In this document: positions 59,679 through 64,000 of the stretch, piece by piece
Layout: every line of letters starts with the position of its first letter
How positions within the stretch are numbered: the stretch's first letter is position 1
Origin: Amaranthus tricolor
Taxonomy: Eukaryota; Streptophyta; Magnoliopsida; Caryophyllales; Amaranthaceae
Assembly: GCF_026212465.1 (NCBI RefSeq)
Contig: NC_080059.1
Location: 11,214,311 to 11,278,310, forward strand
Reading direction: 5' to 3'
DNA length: 64,000 nucleotides
Translations under genes and position numbers: made by a program
The notes under the pieces: generated by a model
Told to the model about the DNA's origin: nothing
Seen by the model: only the letters and a program-made list of their open reading frames with translations
The model's database searches: none

Positions 59679-61780
59679 CTGGAGTTACAGGTTCTAGTGT
59701 TATGACCTTCGCTCCCACAACGACGACAATTAATTTGTTTCTTTCTACCCTCATCCATTTCGTTTGCAATTCTCCTAGACTTAGGCCTCCCTTTACCAAG
59801 AATTTGATCGGGATCATGTCTAAGTTCAAAGCCCGTCTATTGCGGCCATGACCTCTTATCGATCGTTAGCATAAAGTAATGTTCGTATGTACTTGCATAA
59901 CTTTGAGATGTATAGCACGGATCCACAAATCTCTCATATGAAAGGTGTCGTTTGATGTAAACAACAAGTACATGTGAATAAGGTAGGTGGTATATCTCAA
60001 GTTTGTTACATGTGCACTTCATTTGATTCAAGTCCACATGTCGAATCTTACTCACCTTGGACGATCCCCTATTTCCCCTCCCAGTCTTAATTTTGAATAC
60101 ACCTCTTCCATAATCAAAGGCGATTATGTCATGGTAATTTTCCTTCTCGATGTTTCTATTGATAATCATGGTGGCATGCGCTATGTACATGTGTCCTCCA
60201 AGTAACCATGCACTAGCACGTTCACGTCTTTGAACAAAATAATCGTTAACCCGATAGAAAGTGAATTAAAAAAGTGTTGTCAAAGGTAAGAAACGTACAC
60301 CCTTCATCACATAGTTGAAAACCTCAGCTAAGTTCGTATTAGTAACGCCATACCTATGACCTCCATCATGACACAATGACCCCTTAGACATATCACCCAC
60401 GTCATCAATCCAGAAAATTGTTTCTCGTTTTGCAGTCGCAATTGCCTTTAAGCCATTCATTACCTTATCTTGTTGTCTTTGCTCAGCAGTTCTACCAAAC
60501 AACTTCTTCAGCTGAACATTACTCATAGCACGATTAAAGTTGCTAAGCAAATGACGTAAGCAAAACCTATGATAGGCATTAGGTGGTTGCCACTCCGGCT
60601 CTTCCATGGTTGCTAAAATACCCGCGTGTCTATCAGAAATAACGCATAAACCCATCCTCTGTGTGACATGCTTACAAATACAAGCCATGAATCAAGACCA
60701 TGCACCTATACACTCCTTCTCTACCAAGGAAAACGCTGATGGAAAGATTCCCTTATCACCATCTTGGGCAATGGCAGTCAATAAGGTATGACAATACTTA
60801 CCACACAAGTGTGTGCCGTCAATGGTGATAAGAGGTTTACAATGATTAAAGCCTTCAATGCAAGGTTTAAAGGCCCAAAAGACACGTTGAAAGGTCCTAA
60901 TATTAGGTCGCACATATACCCCCGTGTCATTGTCCTCCTTAAAAAACCTCTCAAGTACTAAGCCCGAGTTGGAATGTTGCAAAGCTTCTAAAAAGCGTGG
61001 AAGGAGTGAGTAATAACCTTCCCAAGTCCCGTATATGGACAACAACGCTTGTTGCTTAGCACACCACGCTCGCTTATAATTCACATCCACACCAAAACGA
61101 TCTTTAACCATCTTCCGTACGACAGATACCTCAATGGATGGGTGTTTAGCAATACAATTTCTAATGACATTGTTAATGACAGAAGATGTCAAGTGAATGC
61201 GTCCAGCCGAAACAGTGTCACTACCCAAAACACAAGAACCATGCTTACCCTTATACATAACAATACACCATGAAGATAAATAAGAATCAAATGTAGCCCT
61301 AAGTCTCCACGAACAGCCCCGCTTACACTTAAAGGTAAGGACAATTTGGTTCGAGGTCTTCGTTCTATACTCCATATTTCTGCAAATATGATACACTCTG
61401 ATAGCTTCCAACAACGCTTCCTTGCTATTAAATATCATACCCTTCTCCAACTGTCCTTCCTGGGTGTAAGTGGTATCACAAGCCCAAGTTCTCCATGAGT
61501 TGTCCTCCTCATATTCGTCTAGAGGTGGACATAGGGCATAAGGTGTAGGAGGAATGATTGTAGGAATGTTGCCTAGATTCATGTCATTTTCTAGCGCATC
61601 CTCATCGACATCCATATCATCCTCAGAAGGGTTGTCAATGAACTCATTACTCTCATTTCCATCATTCCAAGGTCCCATCTCATCACTTTCTCCTAAGTTA
61701 ACCATTGAATGAATTGGAACTTGATTCGTAGAGGTTTGAGAAAAAGTACAAGATGTGGAAGAAACGAAAGGACGCAACAA
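59679..61780 (-). pseudogene. MURA-type transposase of the MULE, few lesions
   Basis: From ATG 61780 the minus strand reads an acidic N-terminus, then the MuDR DNA-binding domain (KGMIFNSKEALLEAIRVY, FKCKRGCSWRLRA), the FLEAL..NPGS-like block, and the MULE catalytic core: KPLITIDGTHL with the first Asp, VISDRHAGIL with the second and the NLAEVFN block with the Glu. The C-terminus has a SWIM-like motif (MKCTCNKLEIYHLPYSH, one Cys replaced by Tyr) and a CX2CX4HX4C knuckle (CRRCGSEGHNTRTC). Damage: TGA within AWS-stop-FMAC at about 60690, a frameshift in an A run near 60270 and a TAG near 59840. A possible splice donor, CAG|GTAATA, closes the region at 59679. It would bind the TIRs and cut the element out. 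Confidence 0.9.
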
Positions 61781-62467
61781 TTGATGGATTCAAGCTAGTG
61801 TATTTGTGGAGAGTATCGAGTAGTATTATGCTAGGGTTTTGAGAAATAGGAAAATGAGAAGGAAAGGAAATTGCTGCGTATTTGTGCAGCTATCTGTTCT
61901 TAGTTAGTAAGTGCGAACAGGTCAAACAAAGTCAAAGGGAACAACTATTTTGTCTTTTTTGATCTGTTCGCAGTTACTAACTGTGAACAACTCTATACCT
62001 CAGATTTGGGATTTTCATACTTATTTTTGGAATAAATTTGAAAGTTGTATTATTTCGTTCATTTTTTTGATTTTTTATCTTAATGTTTTCAAATTTTCGC
62101 AAATTTAGTGGATAATCATTCCAAGCAAGAGGTGTTTACTTGGGTTATTAGGTCTGTTTCGGAGGGTGTAGTTTGGTGATATTGGATTTCAAATCGGTTA
62201 ATTTTCAGTTGTATGCAACGGCGGGTTAAACTCGAGTTGTCATCGGTATATGGTTAGTATGATTTTTCCGGAAAAAAATTTGGTTCGAGCTTTATTTTTT
62301 GAATACGAGTCGGTTATGAAGTTCTATTGATCAGATCAACATTAAATTAAGTTGATAGTTGTTTTTTAATTGATGTAGTCTTATCTACTTATGAAAAATT
62401 ACCAGTTGTTTTATCGGATGCATTAGATTATTTGTTTCAATTGTTTTAATTGGGGTCATAATTGTTA

Positions 62468-62724
62468 CTTCCTTTATTTGTTCCTCTTATTTTGTACAAT
62501 TTTACATCTTCATTTGTCGCATTGATTTTGCACCTTATTTTTTTGTAATGGTTCCACGCCCACCCTTTTTCTTTAATTTTTATCCACAAACTTATGTTAT
62601 CTCTCCATCTTAACTAATTATTTCTATCACCCACTTGTTTTTTTGTCTTACTCTTCAACTCATTTTCAATTCTATTAAATTTTATCCTTTTTGTAGTAGG
62701 TGCAAAATAAAGGGACAAATGAAG
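62468..62724. mobile_element. Stowaway-type MITE
   Basis: CTTCCTTTATTTGTTCCTCT after TA (62466-62467) pairs with the right end AAAATAAAGGGACAAATGAAG before TA (62725-62726). The inverted repeat is about 28 bp with few mismatches. 257 bp, non-coding. Confidence 0.85.
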
Positions 62725-62726
62725 TA

Positions 62727-63660
62727 CTTGTTAATGCTTCCTTTTCAAATTAGTTTTATAGTAATGTCGGTTTTCAGAATTGTTTATCTTCATTAGTTAA
62801 AAAGCATTATAGATTTGGCCGCAAACATTTATAGTACATATGACCATTATTTGATATAACAAAACACTGAATTGATACTTTTGATATATATGAAACTATA
62901 TATTTTTAATAGTTCAATTATGAAAATATACTTTTGATAAATGAATTGTTTATTTCATTCGAGATTACAATTATTTGGTTGAGTATCGATTTGGGTTTAC
63001 AAAAGTTCAACTAAAAATCGATTCAGATTAAGTCGATTTTAGCCGATCGAGTTCGCTTTCGTGTATAGTTTCAGGTAATCTTGGTAAATAGTTATATGTT
63101 GATTATAAAAATCAATCGCACTTCGGATAAAGTGCGTAAGTAATATCGTTCACCACATCCTGGAGATACATATTAAAGTCTTCCGATAGAAAAGCCTCTC
63201 TTACAAATGGTCCACTCACGCTCATTTTTCTTCCAAACAAACTTCCCAGGAAATCCAAAATACCGAAGTCTTTTAGCTTCTTTGAATCTACAATTACATT
63301 CCATAAAACATTGACTTATCAACCAAAGGTTTGAATGACAACAAAATTGTTACAACATTTGAAAGATTTGATGAATTAAATAGTGAATTAAATGTCAAGA
63401 TGCTGTATTAAATATTTGTGAGCATAAAAATAGTTTAAGGCAAATTATAAAGACAACAACGAACACTTAAACATCAAAATGGTGAATTAACAAAAATTGA
63501 AAAGAATTTAACAAAAAATACTACGACATATAAATAAGACATAAATTAAATACTATTATGTGTTACAAAAGTACTGATGTTTTATAATACTACCAAAGTA
63601 CCAAGTGAATTCGCCTGCGAGGTAAAAGTTCTAATTAAATAAGAAAGCCCTCACGTATAA
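62727..63660. other. AT-rich intergenic stretch, nothing recognised
   Basis: No protein frame over 60 codons, repeat with clear ends or RNA gene was seen. Confidence 0.4.
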
Positions 63661-63807
63661 TCAAAAAACCCCAAATCCCTAAATAAAACATTACGCCTAT
63701 TCCCCTTCTCGAACAATATCATCCTTCCCTGTTGATCTTCAGAAGTCTCCACTTTATGATTTCTCCTGTTCTTCACAACCTGCTCTGCCCATCGGCACGC
63801 ATCGCAT

Positions 63808-63838
63808 ATGTCTAAACGGTTAGAATCCAAATCTTTAG
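63808..63838 (+). other. Possible first coding exon of a gene running past the window
   Basis: 63660-63800 is C-rich, with CCCCAAATCCCTAAATAAAA and CCTATTCCCCTTCTCG, as in plant leaders. ATG at 63808 opens MSKRLESKSL and meets a GGTAG splice-donor-like site at 63838-63842. Nothing more of the gene is in the window, so this is a guess from context. Confidence 0.25.
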
Positions 63839-64000
63839 GTAGTTTCTAATATCTTACACTTATTTAATCCCTTTCTCTATCCGTTGAGATTCCTGTTTCC
63901 ATACAAATACTTGTCATCAACAATTAAGCATTCAATTTCTATCAATAAATCAAGGTCCAGTCACTGTGAGTAATCCTTCGTATCTTCCTACTTGTCTATT

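Larger units (their letters stand above)
57875..62098 (-). mobile_element. Mutator-like element (MULE) with transposase and plant mobile domain
   Basis: The 4224-bp element starts GAAAATTTGAAAACATTAAG and ends with the inverse, and the similarity continues inward for about 200 bp (for example ATGAACGAAATAATA, then GATCAAAAAAGACAAAATAG, then CTGTTCGCAGTTA). The flanks carry the 9-bp direct repeat GCAAATTTA at 57866-57874 and 62099-62107. Long TIRs plus a 9-bp duplication define Mutator-like elements. It encodes on the minus strand a MURA-type transposase (59679-61780) followed by part of a plant mobile domain (58347-59482). Both are broken by a few stops or shifts, so the insertion seems moderately old. 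Confidence 0.95.

Noticed and set aside
59987..61273. Plus-strand frames within the MULE
   Set aside because: Antisense shadows of the MURA transposase.

Overview
This is nuclear DNA from a flowering plant, probably a core eudicot. It is AT-rich, its genes are interrupted by introns with GT-AG borders, and it is crowded with plant-type transposable elements. Three host genes look intact: a class II cinnamate 4-hydroxylase (CYP73, minus strand, 9755-12565), an RPT2-type BTB-NPH3 phototropism gene (plus strand, 26840-31435) and an RCD1/SRO-type WWE-PARP-RST gene (plus strand, 42737-57130). A fourth locus is an intron-bearing remnant of a spliceosomal SmD3 gene (minus strand, 33464-34135). No organism can be named from the sequence alone.

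Layout. 1-7116 is a decayed Ty1/Copia retrotransposon on the minus strand. It holds two nested insertions, each bordered by a duplicated target site: a 527-bp hAT-like element with an 8-bp duplication and an unclassified 1.8-kb element with a 6-bp duplication. 7117-9754 is intergenic and full of small repeats. CYP73 follows, with one intron carrying a MITE and a 48-bp triplication. 13893-14058 is a clean hAT-type MITE. 14427-20809 is a full-length but broken L1-type LINE bounded by a 13-bp duplication. 20823-25480 is AT-rich repeat desert. RPT2 and its probable spliced 5' leader run from about 25480 to 31435.

After the SmD3 remnant comes a 4.86-kb Tc1/mariner element (34719-39574) with a dead DD39D transposase, followed directly by two Stowaway MITEs. 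The 14-kb RCD1-like gene has four introns of varied size, including three of 3-5 kb packed with microsatellites and MITEs, and one short intron that appears to be of the rare GC-AG type. It is followed by a 4.2-kb Mutator-like element (57875-62098) with about 200-bp terminal inverted repeats, a 9-bp duplication, a broken MURA transposase and a partial plant mobile domain. The last 1.3 kb may contain the start of another gene.

The host genes do not form a pathway. They are independent loci for phenylpropanoid metabolism, phototropin signalling and stress/hormone transcription regulation, separated by transposon layers. No tRNA, rRNA or CRISPR array was found. The least ordinary items are the transposase plus plant mobile domain element, the mariner/Stowaway cluster with an extra opposite-strand ORF, the unclassified insertion with an 80-bp array of palindromic GATCGATC blocks, and the SmD3 remnant.
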